Positions 19,717 through 28,880 of a stretch of DNA of 51,177 nucleotides are shown here, piece after piece. The position numbers and the translations under genes are program-made. The stretch's first letter is position 1, and each line of letters starts with the position of its first letter. A model generated the notes under the pieces. That model did not search any database and was not told where the DNA came from. It saw only the letters and a program-made list of their open reading frames with translations. Source of the stretch: Candidatus Aminicenantota bacterium (lineage in GTDB: Bacteria; Acidobacteriota; Aminicenantia; UBA2199); assembly GCA_029938635.1 (NCBI GenBank), contig JAOZUQ010000014.1:1-51177 (forward strand). The letters are read 5' to 3'.

Positions 19717-21565
19717 ATTAATTGTCGTATTCAGGAAGAGTGAGAACTTCCTTGCTTACCTCTCATTGTTCCTTCTTGCATTTCTCCCTTTTTCCGAAGT
19801 AATAATCCGGAAGTTTTTTCATTCGGGGATCGAGGGGCTTTATGATTATACGCACCATCTTGTTCTTTTTGTGACATTTGTCGGGGGGATGATAACATCA
19901 CGAGATGGAAAACATCTTTCGCTTTCATTAAACATCAATCTAAAAGAACCGTATGGTACCTGGGTTAAGTTCACAGTTGCAATTGTATCTTCTGCAATAA
20001 CAACAGCCCTGGCCTGGACATCACTCTCCTTCTCATATACCGCTTTTGATACTACTCAGAAGATCGGTTTCATTTCATTGAGATTAATTTCACTGATAAT
20101 GTTTGCTGGTTTTATGGTTATGGCAACAAGAGTCCTTCCGGAGCAATTGAAAAAAGGGAACCGTCTTTATGTGGTCCTTTCTGGCTTCGTTGCCGGAACT
20201 ATCTTATCCCTCGGGCAGATATCAAATTTTTTCCAGGCTGTATTACCGGAATCTCCGGAATTTCTTAATTCAGTATCTGAATTTTCTCAAAGCCTGGGTG
20301 TATCGCTGTCTTTTCCTCTGATCCTTGCACTTCTTTTCCTTGCAGCATTCGGCCTGCCCATATATATCATAATCGGAGGGATCGGATATCTTTTGTTCGC
20401 CGGAGTCGGGGAGCCTCTGGAGATCATTTCAAATGAAGCTTACACAATGCTTATAAGCGCCTCTATTCCAGCAATACCGTTATTTACATTGACCGGATTT
20501 ATCCTGTCTGAAAGTAAAGCGGGCGAAAGGCTTGTAAATCTTTTCCGGGCACTATTTTCCTGGATCCCGGGAGGGCTTGCAGTTATGGCCATCCTTGTAA
20601 GTGGATTTTTTACGACATTTACCGGTGCTTCGGGTGTGACAATACTGGCATTGGGAGCACTTTTATCATACGTTCTGGTCAAGGGGAAGTATAAAAAGGA
20701 TTTCAGTGTCGGATTACTCACCGCTTCAGGAAGCATCGGCCTCCTTTTTCCACCGAGTCTGCCTATCATTATTTACGGTGTTACTGCCCAGGTAAGCATA
20801 AAAGAGATGTTTGTGGGGGGGATAATCCCGGGTATTCTTATGATAACTGCAATAGCACTCTATAGCATTTATTACGCAAAGAAACATAAAGTTGAAAAGG
20901 AGCCATTCAATATCAAAGAAGCCGTGAAGGCATTCAGGGAATCTATATGGGAAATCCTTTTACCATTCATAATTTTGGCATCTTATTTCGGAGGCTTGAC
21001 CACGCTTGTTGAGAGCGCCGGAATAGCAGTTATTTATTCACTGGTTGTTGAAGTGTTTATCAAGAGGGACCTCAAGATCAGGGACCTGTCGAATGTTGTG
21101 CTTAAATCTATCCCCATCATTGGTGGCGTTCTTATTATTCTTGCATGTGCAAAAGGCCTCTCATACTTCATTGTAGATGCAGAGATACCAATGAAACTCA
21201 CCGAATGGGTTACGCAAAATATATCCTCAAAGTATGTTTTCCTGTTAATGCTGAATCTGGCATTGCTTGTAACAGGTATGTTCATGGACATTTTTTCGGC
21301 AATAATGGTCGTTGTCCCCTTGATCATCCCGTTAGGAAATATATTCGGAATACATCCGGTACATCTTGGTATCATTTTTCTGGCAAATATGGAACTCGGC
21401 TATCTTACCCCGCCGATTGGCCTGAATTTATTTCTCGCATCTTACAGATTTGAGGAGCCGGTGGCCAGGATATATAAATATGTTATTCCCTTCTTTATTA
21501 TTCAGATAATTGCAGTTCTGTTAATAACATATTTGCCTTTTATTTCGACTTTCCTGCTGGGGTAA
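19706..21565 (+). CDS. TRAP transporter fused permease (DctQ-DctM)
   Basis: A 619-residue membrane protein. Residues 1-150 match the small four-helix DctQ subunit; after a linker helix (about 155-180), residues 190-619 match the large DctM subunit with its repeated elevator-type helices ('IPLFTLTGFILSESKAG', 'SGVTILALGALL', 'GLLFPPSLPIIIYG', 'LGYLTPPIGLNLF'). TRAP transporters take up substrate with Na+ or H+. It overlaps the receptor gene by 11 bases, completing a TatT-P-QM operon equivalent to Tp0956-0958. Confidence 0.94.
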   Translation: MSNKLIVVFRKSENFLAYLSLFLLAFLPFSEVIIRKFFHSGIEGLYDYTHHLVLFVTFVGGMITSRDGKHLSLSLNINLKEPYGTWVKFTVAIVSSAITTALAWTSLSFSYTAFDTTQKIGFISLRLISLIMFAGFMVMATRVLPEQLKKGNRLYVVLSGFVAGTILSLGQISNFFQAVLPESPEFLNSVSEFSQSLGVSLSFPLILALLFLAAFGLPIYIIIGGIGYLLFAGVGEPLEIISNEAYTMLISASIPAIPLFTLTGFILSESKAGERLVNLFRALFSWIPGGLAVMAILVSGFFTTFTGASGVTILALGALLSYVLVKGKYKKDFSVGLLTASGSIGLLFPPSLPIIIYGVTAQVSIKEMFVGGIIPGILMITAIALYSIYYAKKHKVEKEPFNIKEAVKAFRESIWEILLPFIILASYFGGLTTLVESAGIAVIYSLVVEVFIKRDLKIRDLSNVVLKSIPIIGGVLIILACAKGLSYFIVDAEIPMKLTEWVTQNISSKYVFLLMLNLALLVTGMFMDIFSAIMVVVPLIIPLGNIFGIHPVHLGIIFLANMELGYLTPPIGLNLFLASYRFEEPVARIYKYVIPFFIIQIIAVLLITYLPFISTFLLG

Positions 21566-21595
21566 ATTAGATACCTCCTTTTTGGTTTTGCCTCC

Positions 21596-21710
21596 GGCCG
21601 TGTTTACTTTTAGCTACCGCAAAATCCTGCTGGTATTTTGCTGGACGTCCGCCCTGTGTTCGATATTGACGAGACTCGGGCTACCAGTCCCGCAAAAGCA
21701 ATACACGGCC
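21596..21710. repeat. ~115-bp intergenic element bounded by 8-bp inverted repeats
   Basis: A comparatively GC-rich stretch between the TRAP permease and glnS is bounded by GGCCGTGT (21596-21603) and ACACGGCC (21703-21710), exact inverted repeats. Inside are two partly similar segments, each with GCTACC shortly before CGCAAAA, and a GGACGTCC palindrome near 21643. Its composition differs from the AT-rich spacers around it. No known mobile element, RNA or gene was recognised. Confidence 0.4.
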
Positions 21711-21754
21711 ACGGCTGGAGAGGTTCTGTGGTAAGGGAGAGACAGAGATTTATA

Positions 21755-21763
21755 TGCTATAAT
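21755..21763 (+). promoter_or_regulatory. Extended -10 promoter for glnS
   Basis: TGC followed by a perfect TATAAT (21758-21763) forms an extended -10 element, 19 bases upstream of the glnS ATG, giving a very short leader. No -35 is evident. Confidence 0.5.
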
Positions 21764-21782
21764 TATTCCCGTTGGAGAAAAA

Positions 21783-23468
21783 ATGGAAGAAAAGAGAAGC
21801 TCAGGATTAAATTTTATTGAAGCGATAATTGAAGAAGATCTGAAAAATGGCAAGAATGACGGGAAGGTTGTGACAAGATTCCCTCCCGAGCCTAATGGAT
21901 ATATTCATATCGGACATGCCAAATCAATTTGTTTGAATTTCGGAATAGCCGGAAAGCATGGAGGAGTTTGCAATCTGAGGTTCGATGATACCAATCCCGG
22001 AAAAGAAGATGTGGAATATGTTGACTCTATAAAAGAGGATGTGAAGTGGCTTGGTTTCGACTGGGAGGATAGACTCTATTTTGCATCTGATTACTATGAG
22101 ACTCTTTATGAATATGCACTGAAACTGATAAAAAAAGGGAAGGCTTTTGTATGTGAACTGACACCAGAGCAAATACGGGAATACCGCGGTACTCTAACCG
22201 AACCCGGAAAGGTGAGTCCTTTCAGAGACAGGCCGGCCGAAGAGAGTCTGGAGTTATTTAAGAAAATGAAGAATGGCGATTTTGACGAAGGGAGCCATGT
22301 CCTCAGAGCGAAAATTGATATGAAATCCGGGAACCTGAATATGCGCGATCCGGTGATCTACCGCATCCTGAAGGCGCATCACCACCGGACAGGAGATAAA
22401 TGGGTGATATATCCCATGTATGATTTTGCCCATGGCCAGTCTGACTCTATCGAAGGAGTTACTCATTCTCTCTGTACTCTTGAGTTTGAGGATCACAGAC
22501 CCCTTTACGACTGGTTTATAAAGGAACTTGAGATTTTTGCTCCCCGGCAGATCGAATTTGCCAGACTTAACCTCAATTATACGATAATGTCAAAGAGAAA
22601 ACTGCTTCAGCTTGTGGATAGTGGCCTTGTATCGGGATGGGATGATCCTCGCATGCCTACTGTTTCGGGACTAAGGAGACGGGGCTTTACACCTGAGTCG
22701 ATAAGAGATTTTTCCGACAGGATCGGGGTTGCTAAAAGGGATAGTATGGTGGATATTGCTCTTCTTGAACATTGCGTAAGAGAAGATCTGAACAAAAGGG
22801 CAAACAGAGTAATGGCTGTTCTTGATCCTCTTAAAGTGGTTATCACCAATTATCCTGAAGGTAAAACAGAAGAGCTTGAAGCTGTGAATAATCCTGAAGA
22901 TCCTGATGCCGGAACGAGGAGAATCCCTTTTTCGAAAGAGATATATATTGAGAGGGATGATTTTATGGAAGATCCTCCGAAGAAGTTCTTCCGCTTGTCA
23001 CCCGGAAAAGAGATCAGGCTGAAACATGCCTATTACATAACATGTACTGATGTGATCAAAGATGAAAAAACTGGAGAAATCCTTGAAATAAAGTGTACTT
23101 ATGACCCCGAAACAAGGGGCGGATGGTCCGATGATGGCAGAAGGGTGAAAGGAACATCCCATTGGGTCTCCGCTGAGCATGCTTTACCGATCAGTGTCCG
23201 GATATATGACCGTCTTTTTACTGAAGAAGATCCGGGAAGCAGTGACAAAGAGCTTCTTGAGCTTATCAACCCCGAATCACTTAAAGTCCTTGAAAGCTCT
23301 TTATGTGAACCTTCGTTAAAAGATGCTGCCCCGGGTGAATATTTCCAATTCCTTCGTCAGGGGTATTTTTGTCTTGATGAAAATCTTTCTGATTCTGACA
23401 AACCCGTATTCAACAGAACGGTATCCCTCCGCGACTCCTGGGCAAAAACAGAAAAAAAGAAAGGTTAA
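21783..23468 (+). CDS. glnS: Glutaminyl-tRNA synthetase
   Basis: A 561-residue class Ic synthetase, close in length to E. coli GlnRS (554). HIGH is at 42-45 in '[13 protein letters not shown]', and the KMSKS counterpart is 'IMSKRKL' near residue 268. '[18 protein letters not shown]', '[14 protein letters not shown]' and the C-terminal anticodon-binding beta barrels ('[13 protein letters not shown]') are GlnRS features that separate it from GluRS. The ATG is preceded by TTGGAG. A GlnRS means glutamine can be charged directly to tRNA-Gln without the GatCAB route; outside proteobacteria this is patchily distributed and usually ascribed to transfer. Confidence 0.96.
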   Translation: MEEKRSSGLNFIEAIIEEDLKNGKNDGKVVTRFPPEPNGYIHIGHAKSICLNFGIAGKHGGVCNLRFDDTNPGKEDVEYVDSIKEDVKWLGFDWEDRLYFASDYYETLYEYALKLIKKGKAFVCELTPEQIREYRGTLTEPGKVSPFRDRPAEESLELFKKMKNGDFDEGSHVLRAKIDMKSGNLNMRDPVIYRILKAHHHRTGDKWVIYPMYDFAHGQSDSIEGVTHSLCTLEFEDHRPLYDWFIKELEIFAPRQIEFARLNLNYTIMSKRKLLQLVDSGLVSGWDDPRMPTVSGLRRRGFTPESIRDFSDRIGVAKRDSMVDIALLEHCVREDLNKRANRVMAVLDPLKVVITNYPEGKTEELEAVNNPEDPDAGTRRIPFSKEIYIERDDFMEDPPKKFFRLSPGKEIRLKHAYYITCTDVIKDEKTGEILEIKCTYDPETRGGWSDDGRRVKGTSHWVSAEHALPISVRIYDRLFTEEDPGSSDKELLELINPESLKVLESSLCEPSLKDAAPGEYFQFLRQGYFCLDENLSDSDKPVFNRTVSLRDSWAKTEKKKG

Positions 23469-23494
23469 AAAAGTGGACTTTACATTCCAAATTT

Positions 23495-24451
23495 TTATCG
23501 AAAATTTGTTCCATATGGGCCTTCAACTTTTATTTTAACCCTGTATCTCACTTTATCATTGGGCGTTACCTTCCAGTGGACCTTTGGCTCCCAATATGTT
23601 CCCCCCACAGGAAAAGGCGGTGACAAAGTAAGGACCTCACCTCCGGAACTTTTATACCATTCAATTTTGTGGAGGCTCTTAAATTTCCAGCCATTTTTAA
23701 GATGATCTGTTTTGTAAATGTCATCTCCGACATCATCACCAACAGCACCCCAGCTGTTTTCATGCATCCCGTAGAACGCATAATTATCACCATATTTTTT
23801 ATACATTTCATTAGTGCCACAACCGAAAGACATATAAGTGCAGTAGTTACAATTACCGTCAAATCCGCATTTTACAAGTGTTACTCCATGATAAATCGTT
23901 AACCATTTTTCTTCCCGTCCTTCATATTTCATCTTCCAGCCGTTGCTAAATTTGTTGGCGGATGTTTTTACTTTTACTACCACATTTTTGTTAGGATAAC
24001 CGTTTGCTGACTGTGGGACATATCCGTTTACCTTGGAACCGCTCTCCCAAGTTAAATTTTCAAGAAAAAAATGCCAACTTCCTCCGAAAACCTCAATAGA
24101 CCCTTTGAATTTGCCAAAATTTTTCCCTTTCAGGAACACACGAGTCCCCGTTCTAAGGGGCCCTAAGGGAACATTTAAAGCACCCTCAATCTTGGGAATT
24201 GCATATAGGGGCTTCTTAACGATTACAATTTTTTTCTTAGGTACTGTGGGTTTTCTTTGGAGATTATACTTATTATCTCTTTTCTTTGTGATGGAACTTT
24301 TATCGCTGGGGAAATTATTGTCATCTGTTTTTATCCTTATCTCATGATTTAAATTATTCACATTTGATGGTTTTTCTGCAGTATTTGATTGAGAATATGA
24401 AAATAAAGATAAAATAAATAAAAAAGAAACAATTAAACTAAGTTTTTTCAT
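23495..24451 (-). CDS. Secreted protein with IPT/TIG-like domain and four-cysteine cluster
   Basis: A 318-residue protein with a clean signal peptide (about 1-20), a Lys/Asn-rich low-complexity spacer (21-80), a probable IPT/TIG-type immunoglobulin-like domain (85-176; 'IPKIEGALNVPLGPLRTGT', 'FLKGKNFGKFKGSIEV'), and an unrecognised C-terminal domain. That domain starts with C195-x5-C201-x2-C204-x6-C211 and is rich in Trp, Tyr and Gly. The cysteines could form disulfides or bind a metal. GAGGAGG precedes the ATG. The gene converges on glnS. No function is assigned. Confidence 0.72.
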   Translation of the reverse strand: MKKLSLIVSFLFILSLFSYSQSNTAEKPSNVNNLNHEIRIKTDDNNFPSDKSSITKKRDNKYNLQRKPTVPKKKIVIVKKPLYAIPKIEGALNVPLGPLRTGTRVFLKGKNFGKFKGSIEVFGGSWHFFLENLTWESGSKVNGYVPQSANGYPNKNVVVKVKTSANKFSNGWKMKYEGREEKWLTIYHGVTLVKCGFDGNCNYCTYMSFGCGTNEMYKKYGDNYAFYGMHENSWGAVGDDVGDDIYKTDHLKNGWKFKSLHKIEWYKSSGGEVLTLSPPFPVGGTYWEPKVHWKVTPNDKVRYRVKIKVEGPYGTNFR

Positions 24452-24583
24452 TTTTTCCTCCTCTAGTCATTTATTAAATACATATTATTGTCACGATATC
24501 TCAATTTTTTATTATAAATAGTGGATGATCATTGGGGGACGGTGCTTTACTTCTTTGAAACAAAAATTTGTCTGAACCTTGAT

Positions 24584-25573
24584 TTACTTGAATCCCGAAA
24601 TTTCAATTTTATATAGAAGAGGATCACCTTCTTCATCGTATAAAATTCCATAGAAAATATTTTCCCTCAAATGACTGATTAATTTATATTTATTTTTCAG
24701 TTTATATCTTTTTAGATGAACAATCTTTCTCAGGTCAAATACATCACAATAAGCATTGTCTTTTTTCCTGAAAAAGTAAAAAAGATTGTCATTTGAATAG
24801 ACAAGCTTGATTCCCCTGGCATCCAGTTTTGTTTCTTTTTTTCCGGTATCATCATCTATTGCTTTATATTTTTCAAAAAATACTGATTCTGTATTAATTT
24901 TATACTTCAAAACTTCATTGTAATAGGATTTAAGCTCATATTTATTGTACATATCAATCCATACTGTTTTTCTTTTCTCGTCATAAGCTAATAAACGCGG
25001 ACTGTTCAGATAATATAATTCATCTTTTCTATTAACTTTATCTAATTTCTTCCCGAATACTTTTATCAAATCTCCATTAAGAGTATATTTGCTCAAATAG
25101 AAATTTGATAATGATCTCTCAGGGAAGATCAGATACTTGTGATCAATATATAGAAAATCTCTTGTATATTTTTGTAACTTGATCTCTTTAACAAAGTTCA
25201 GATTGAAATCAAAAAATATAATCTTATGAGGGAGATCACAAAAGGCAATATTTGTTTCAACTTTCCTCGGTGAAAGGCAAAACACAAATTCACCCGGACC
25301 TCTTCCTTCCTTGTTGTTGCTTCGGATCAACAATTTTCCAGATAAGTTCAATTTAACAATTTCAATGGGCTTGTAATTACCTATTATTAAAAAATCATTA
25401 ATAATGTGGAAGTCCAGGGGTTTATATATTCCTGAATCAGCCAAATTGCAGATTAATATTTCTTTTGTTAGGTTTTCAGCAATTTTTGTTTTATCTGAAA
25501 TGATCAATTCTTTTGATACTAACAATGATCCGGAAAGAAAAATAAACAAAGCAACAATTATTCTTATTTTCAT
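24584..25573 (-). CDS. Secreted six-bladed beta-propeller protein
   Basis: A 329-residue protein with signal peptide (about 1-20) and repeated beta-strand units with 'KLNLSGKLL' and 'KYTLNGDLIKVFG' turns, resembling the 6-bladed beta-propeller proteins common in Bacteroidetes and related phyla. The motif 'EGRGPGEF' at 89-96 is characteristic of these sequences. Such proteins are surface or periplasmic and mostly of unknown function. It starts 10 bases after the small membrane gene upstream, so the two are likely co-transcribed. Confidence 0.78.
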   Translation of the reverse strand: MKIRIIVALFIFLSGSLLVSKELIISDKTKIAENLTKEILICNLADSGIYKPLDFHIINDFLIIGNYKPIEIVKLNLSGKLLIRSNNKEGRGPGEFVFCLSPRKVETNIAFCDLPHKIIFFDFNLNFVKEIKLQKYTRDFLYIDHKYLIFPERSLSNFYLSKYTLNGDLIKVFGKKLDKVNRKDELYYLNSPRLLAYDEKRKTVWIDMYNKYELKSYYNEVLKYKINTESVFFEKYKAIDDDTGKKETKLDARGIKLVYSNDNLFYFFRKKDNAYCDVFDLRKIVHLKRYKLKNKYKLISHLRENIFYGILYDEEGDPLLYKIEISGFK

Positions 25574-25583
25574 TTAATCCCTG

Positions 25584-25838
25584 TCATTCAGATATTTTTT
25601 TATTCTCGGTTTTCTCTTTGAACAGATCAGATTTGAAAATTTTAACAATCGTAATCATTGTAAGAATGGTGAAAACCCAGAATATCACAAATGAGACTCT
25701 AACCATTGTCCATTCAATGGACACATCGGTCTCCGCATGATAAATATCTAATAAAGCCATATGGCTTAAGACAAGCGAACTGATAGTAATTATTGCGAGA
25801 ATAAATACAATAACCAGATATGATTTTATTTTTTCCAT
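25584..25838 (-). CDS. Small two-TM membrane protein
   Basis: An 84-residue protein with two predicted transmembrane helices (about 6-28 and 46-68) separated by an acidic loop, and a Lys/Glu-rich cytoplasmic tail. The ATG at 25838 is supported by GGGGAGGG upstream. It heads a two-gene unit with the propeller protein. No family recognised. Confidence 0.6.
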   Translation of the reverse strand: MEKIKSYLVIVFILAIITISSLVLSHMALLDIYHAETDVSIEWTMVRVSFVIFWVFTILTMITIVKIFKSDLFKEKTENKKISE

Positions 25839-25841
25839 CAA

Positions 25842-26198
25842 TACCCTCCCCAGTCTAATTATATTAATAATAAAATTTTAAGAAAAAAAAGGCGAATCAG
25901 AGTTAAGACAATGAGCTCGCCGTATTCAGCCCACAGCTGTCAGCGTTCAGCTGAGTAAATAGTCCTTTACCTCTCTACCCCTGGGAGAGGCAAGGTGAAT
26001 TCGTCACACTCTGCTGACTTTGCCTTGGCGAAGAGAAGGCAGCCTGGGCTGGGTCAGAAGTGAGGGATAAAAAAATTAAAAAATTAAAAGACCGTCCCTG
26101 ATTTTTATAGATAAGGATTGAAATAATTATCCAGATATTAAATAATTTAAATATGGGAAGCTCACTTTTTTGATAATTAAACCAGGCGGGAACTAACA
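25842..26198. other. 357-base divergent intergenic region
   Basis: This region between the small membrane gene and the symporter gene holds three parts. An AT-rich stretch (25842-25910) should contain the leftward promoter. A GC-richer middle (25915-26067) contains repeat-like sequence. A second AT-rich stretch (26068-26190) should contain the promoter of the galactoside operon; TTGAAA near 26117 followed 17 bases later by AATAAT is a modest candidate. No gene seen. Confidence 0.6.
25930..26067. repeat. Repeat-like GC-rich segment
   Basis: Near 25934-25955 the hexamer CAGCTG occurs twice around GTCAGCGTT, a style of short degenerate repeat seen between genes in many bacteria. From 25970 a hairpin pairs CCTCTC (25970-25975) with GAGAGG (25985-25990), and the segment ends with GGGCTGGG and GTGAGGG, the reverse complement of motifs in the 9594-9637 element. 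It looks like a diverged or interrupted second member of that family. Confidence 0.45.
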
Positions 26199-27785
26199 AT
26201 GCAAATAATTTCTTTTTTAGCTTTTACAGCACTAGTAGCTTTGATCACCTATTTTGTAACCAGAAAAAAATCAAGAGAAACCGCTGATGGATATTTTCTC
26301 GGAGGAAGGAGTTTAACGGGTGTTGTAATAGCCGGTTCTTTACTCCTTACCAACTTATCCACAGAACAAATTGTCGGCTTGAACGGAGTGGCCAACAGAG
26401 AAGGTATTCTGGTAATGGCCTGGGAGACCCTTGCTGCCGTTGCGATGGTTTTAACAGCAATTGTTCTCCTGCCAAAGTATTTAAAGGGAGGGATCACCAC
26501 AATTCCCCAATTTTTGGAAAAAAGATATGACAAAAAAACCAAAATCATAACCTCCGCCCTGTTTTTAAGTGGATATATGATAGTGCTATTGCCAATTGTG
26601 TTGTATTCCGGTGCTCTTGCCATCAGCACAATGTTTAATGTGGCCGGGTTAATTGGTGTTTCGGAAACAACTGCACTTTGGATCACTGTCTGGGGAATCG
26701 GGAGCATCGGGTCGGTTTATGCCATTTCCGGAGGGTTAAAAGCCGTTGCTGTTTCTGACACGATCAATGCCCTAGGTCTTTTAATAGGTGGTGCCATGGT
26801 CCCTGTTTTCGGATTAATGGCCATTGGTTCGGGGAATATTCTGAATGGTATGAAAGTGTTGTTCCAGGCACATCCCGAAAAATTTAATATAATCGGTAGC
26901 AGTACTGCTTCTGTCCCTTTCTCCACTATTTTTACAGGAATGATGCTGGTGCAATTATTTTATTGGGGAACTAACCAGGCGATAATTCAAAGGGCTCTGG
27001 GGGCGAAAGATCTGAAAGAGGGGCAAAAGGGTTTGTTACTGGCAGCTTTTATAAAAATACTGGGACCGCTGATCGTTGTTTTACCGGGTATTATAGCTGT
27101 TCACATGTTTGGCGGGACTCTGGAAAATCCGGACCAGGCATATCCCATGCTGGTAAACCGTGTCTTGCCGGCATATTTGCTGGGTTTTTTCGCAGCTGTT
27201 CTTTTCGGGGCGATCCTTAGTTCCTTTAATTCAGCAGTAAACAGTTCAATAACCTTATTCAGCCTGGATATTTACAAAACGTATATTAAAAAAGATGCCA
27301 GTGAAGTGCAAACAGTAAAAGCAGGTAAACTTTATGGTGTTGTGCTGGCTATTATGTCCATGAGCATTGCCCCTTTAATTGCAAAAGCGCCCCATGGTTT
27401 ATTCGGTTATCTGCAGGAAGTGAACGGGTGCTACAGCATTCCTATCCTTACAATTATTCTGGTTGGGATATTTACAAAATTCGTTCCGGCCATAGCTGCA
27501 AAAATTGCAATCCTGTCCGGGGTAACATTGTACAGCATCAGCCAGTTCATATTAAAACCCTATGTTTTCGGGGCCGGCAACTATCCACACTATCTGCACG
27601 TTATGGCCATATTGTTTGTGCTTAACGTGATAGTAATGCTGATTATCGGGAAAATGGCTCCGAGAAAAGAGGCATATAAACAGGTTTTTACCCATGATGT
27701 AGATATCACACCATGGAAACACCTAAGAATATTCAGTATAGCAATAACTATTATCGTCATAAGTATTTATGTTGTGTTTTCATAA
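26199..27785 (+). CDS. Na+/solute symporter, vSGLT-like, probable galactose transporter
   Basis: A 528-residue SSS-family symporter with about 14 membrane helices. It aligns with Vibrio vSGLT around TM1-TM2 at a constant offset of 12 residues: N52, Q57 and E76 correspond to vSGLT N64, Q69 and E88, which contact galactose. The TM8 sequence 'ILSSFNSAVNSS' keeps the serine-rich Na+ site, followed by 'LFSLDIYK'. The next gene is galT, which supports galactose as substrate. It opens a four-gene operon; the ribosome site is weak (GGCGGGA). Confidence 0.88.
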   Translation: MQIISFLAFTALVALITYFVTRKKSRETADGYFLGGRSLTGVVIAGSLLLTNLSTEQIVGLNGVANREGILVMAWETLAAVAMVLTAIVLLPKYLKGGITTIPQFLEKRYDKKTKIITSALFLSGYMIVLLPIVLYSGALAISTMFNVAGLIGVSETTALWITVWGIGSIGSVYAISGGLKAVAVSDTINALGLLIGGAMVPVFGLMAIGSGNILNGMKVLFQAHPEKFNIIGSSTASVPFSTIFTGMMLVQLFYWGTNQAIIQRALGAKDLKEGQKGLLLAAFIKILGPLIVVLPGIIAVHMFGGTLENPDQAYPMLVNRVLPAYLLGFFAAVLFGAILSSFNSAVNSSITLFSLDIYKTYIKKDASEVQTVKAGKLYGVVLAIMSMSIAPLIAKAPHGLFGYLQEVNGCYSIPILTIILVGIFTKFVPAIAAKIAILSGVTLYSISQFILKPYVFGAGNYPHYLHVMAILFVLNVIVMLIIGKMAPRKEAYKQVFTHDVDITPWKHLRIFSIAITIIVISIYVVFS

Positions 27786-27833
27786 TTCAGGATTACAAAT
27801 GAGCTGTCAAAATTCAAATAAACATAAAATCTG

Positions 27834-28880
27834 ATGAAAAAACATCTTGAAAACCATTCACATAAGCGATTTAACATTTTAAGTGGTGAATGGGTGCTGG
27901 TGTCACCGCACCGCACCCGGCGTCCATGGCTGGGGAAGCATGAAAAAGGCTCAATACCTAAACAAAGATCATATGAACCGGATTGCTATTTGTGCCCGGG
28001 TAATCAGCGGGCCAATGGGGCTGTCAATTTAAAATACACTTCCACTTTTGTTTTTGAGAATGACTTTTCTGCATTACAGCAGGATAGTCCTGATTTTGAA
28101 ATAAATGATAGACTTCTGAAAGCCGCAGGTGAAAAAGGTGTTTGTAAGGTCATTTGTTTTTCCCCGGATCATTCAAAAAGCCTGCCGGATATGTCAATAA
28201 GTGCTATCGGTGAGGTGATCTCAGTCTGGCAGTCCGAATATCTGAAGTTGGGTAAATTATCTTATATTAATTATGTACAGATCTTTGAGAATAAAGGTAA
28301 TATTATGGGTTGTAGCAACTCACATCCACACGGACAGATATGGGCTCAGAGCTCCATTCCCAATGAAGTAGAAAAAAGAGATATCAATCAAAAGAAGTAT
28401 TTCAATAAGAATCGTTCAGGTCTTCTGGAAGATTATCTGAAGCAGGAGTTGAATTTAAAGGAACGTATCATTTTTGAAAATGAGGATTTCGTAATATTGA
28501 CTCCTTTCTGGGCTGTCTGGCCCTTCGAGGCGATGATAGTTCCCAAAATACCTCAAGCACACATCGGCTTAATGACACAAAAACAAAAAACTGCTTTTGC
28601 TGAAGCAATAAAGATTCTGACCTCTTGTTACGACAAACTTTTCAATTGTTCTTTTCCCTACTCTGCCGGAATAAATCAGGCTCTTGCAAATGGAGAAGAA
28701 AACAAACACTGGCATTGGGAAATGAGTTTTTATCCGCCGCTCTTACGATCATCAACCATTAAAAAGTTTATGGTGGGTTATGAAATGTTCGCTATGCCGC
28801 AGCGGGATTTTACGACAGAATATGCTGCAGAACGATTACGGATATTGGTAAATGCAAAAAAAGGAATTGATCATGAATAA
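27834..28880 (+). CDS. galT: Galactose-1-phosphate uridylyltransferase
   Basis: A 348-residue GalT of the HIT superfamily that exchanges UDP between UDP-glucose and galactose-1-phosphate in the Leloir pathway. The active site 'H-P-H-G-Q' falls at H164, H166 and Q168, the same numbers as in E. coli GalT, with H166 the uridylylated nucleophile. The 'CYLCPGN' zinc-site segment and 'HWHWEMSFYPP' near the C terminus are present. It lies 48 bases after the symporter gene, and its stop overlaps the next start by 8 bases. Confidence 0.95.
   Translation: MKKHLENHSHKRFNILSGEWVLVSPHRTRRPWLGKHEKGSIPKQRSYEPDCYLCPGNQRANGAVNLKYTSTFVFENDFSALQQDSPDFEINDRLLKAAGEKGVCKVICFSPDHSKSLPDMSISAIGEVISVWQSEYLKLGKLSYINYVQIFENKGNIMGCSNSHPHGQIWAQSSIPNEVEKRDINQKKYFNKNRSGLLEDYLKQELNLKERIIFENEDFVILTPFWAVWPFEAMIVPKIPQAHIGLMTQKQKTAFAEAIKILTSCYDKLFNCSFPYSAGINQALANGEENKHWHWEMSFYPPLLRSSTIKKFMVGYEMFAMPQRDFTTEYAAERLRILVNAKKGIDHE

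Noticed and set aside
21638-21820. A 60-residue coding frame across the 21.6-21.8 kb element
   Set aside because: It has no ribosome site, runs out of the inverted-repeat element into the glnS coding region, and has no recognisable domain.
23488-23508. Terminator between glnS and the convergent secreted-protein gene
   Set aside because: CAAATTTT pairs with AAAATTTG around a 5-base loop, but the stem is nearly all A/T and there is no following T-run, so its stability would be low; it also overlaps the minus-strand stop codon.
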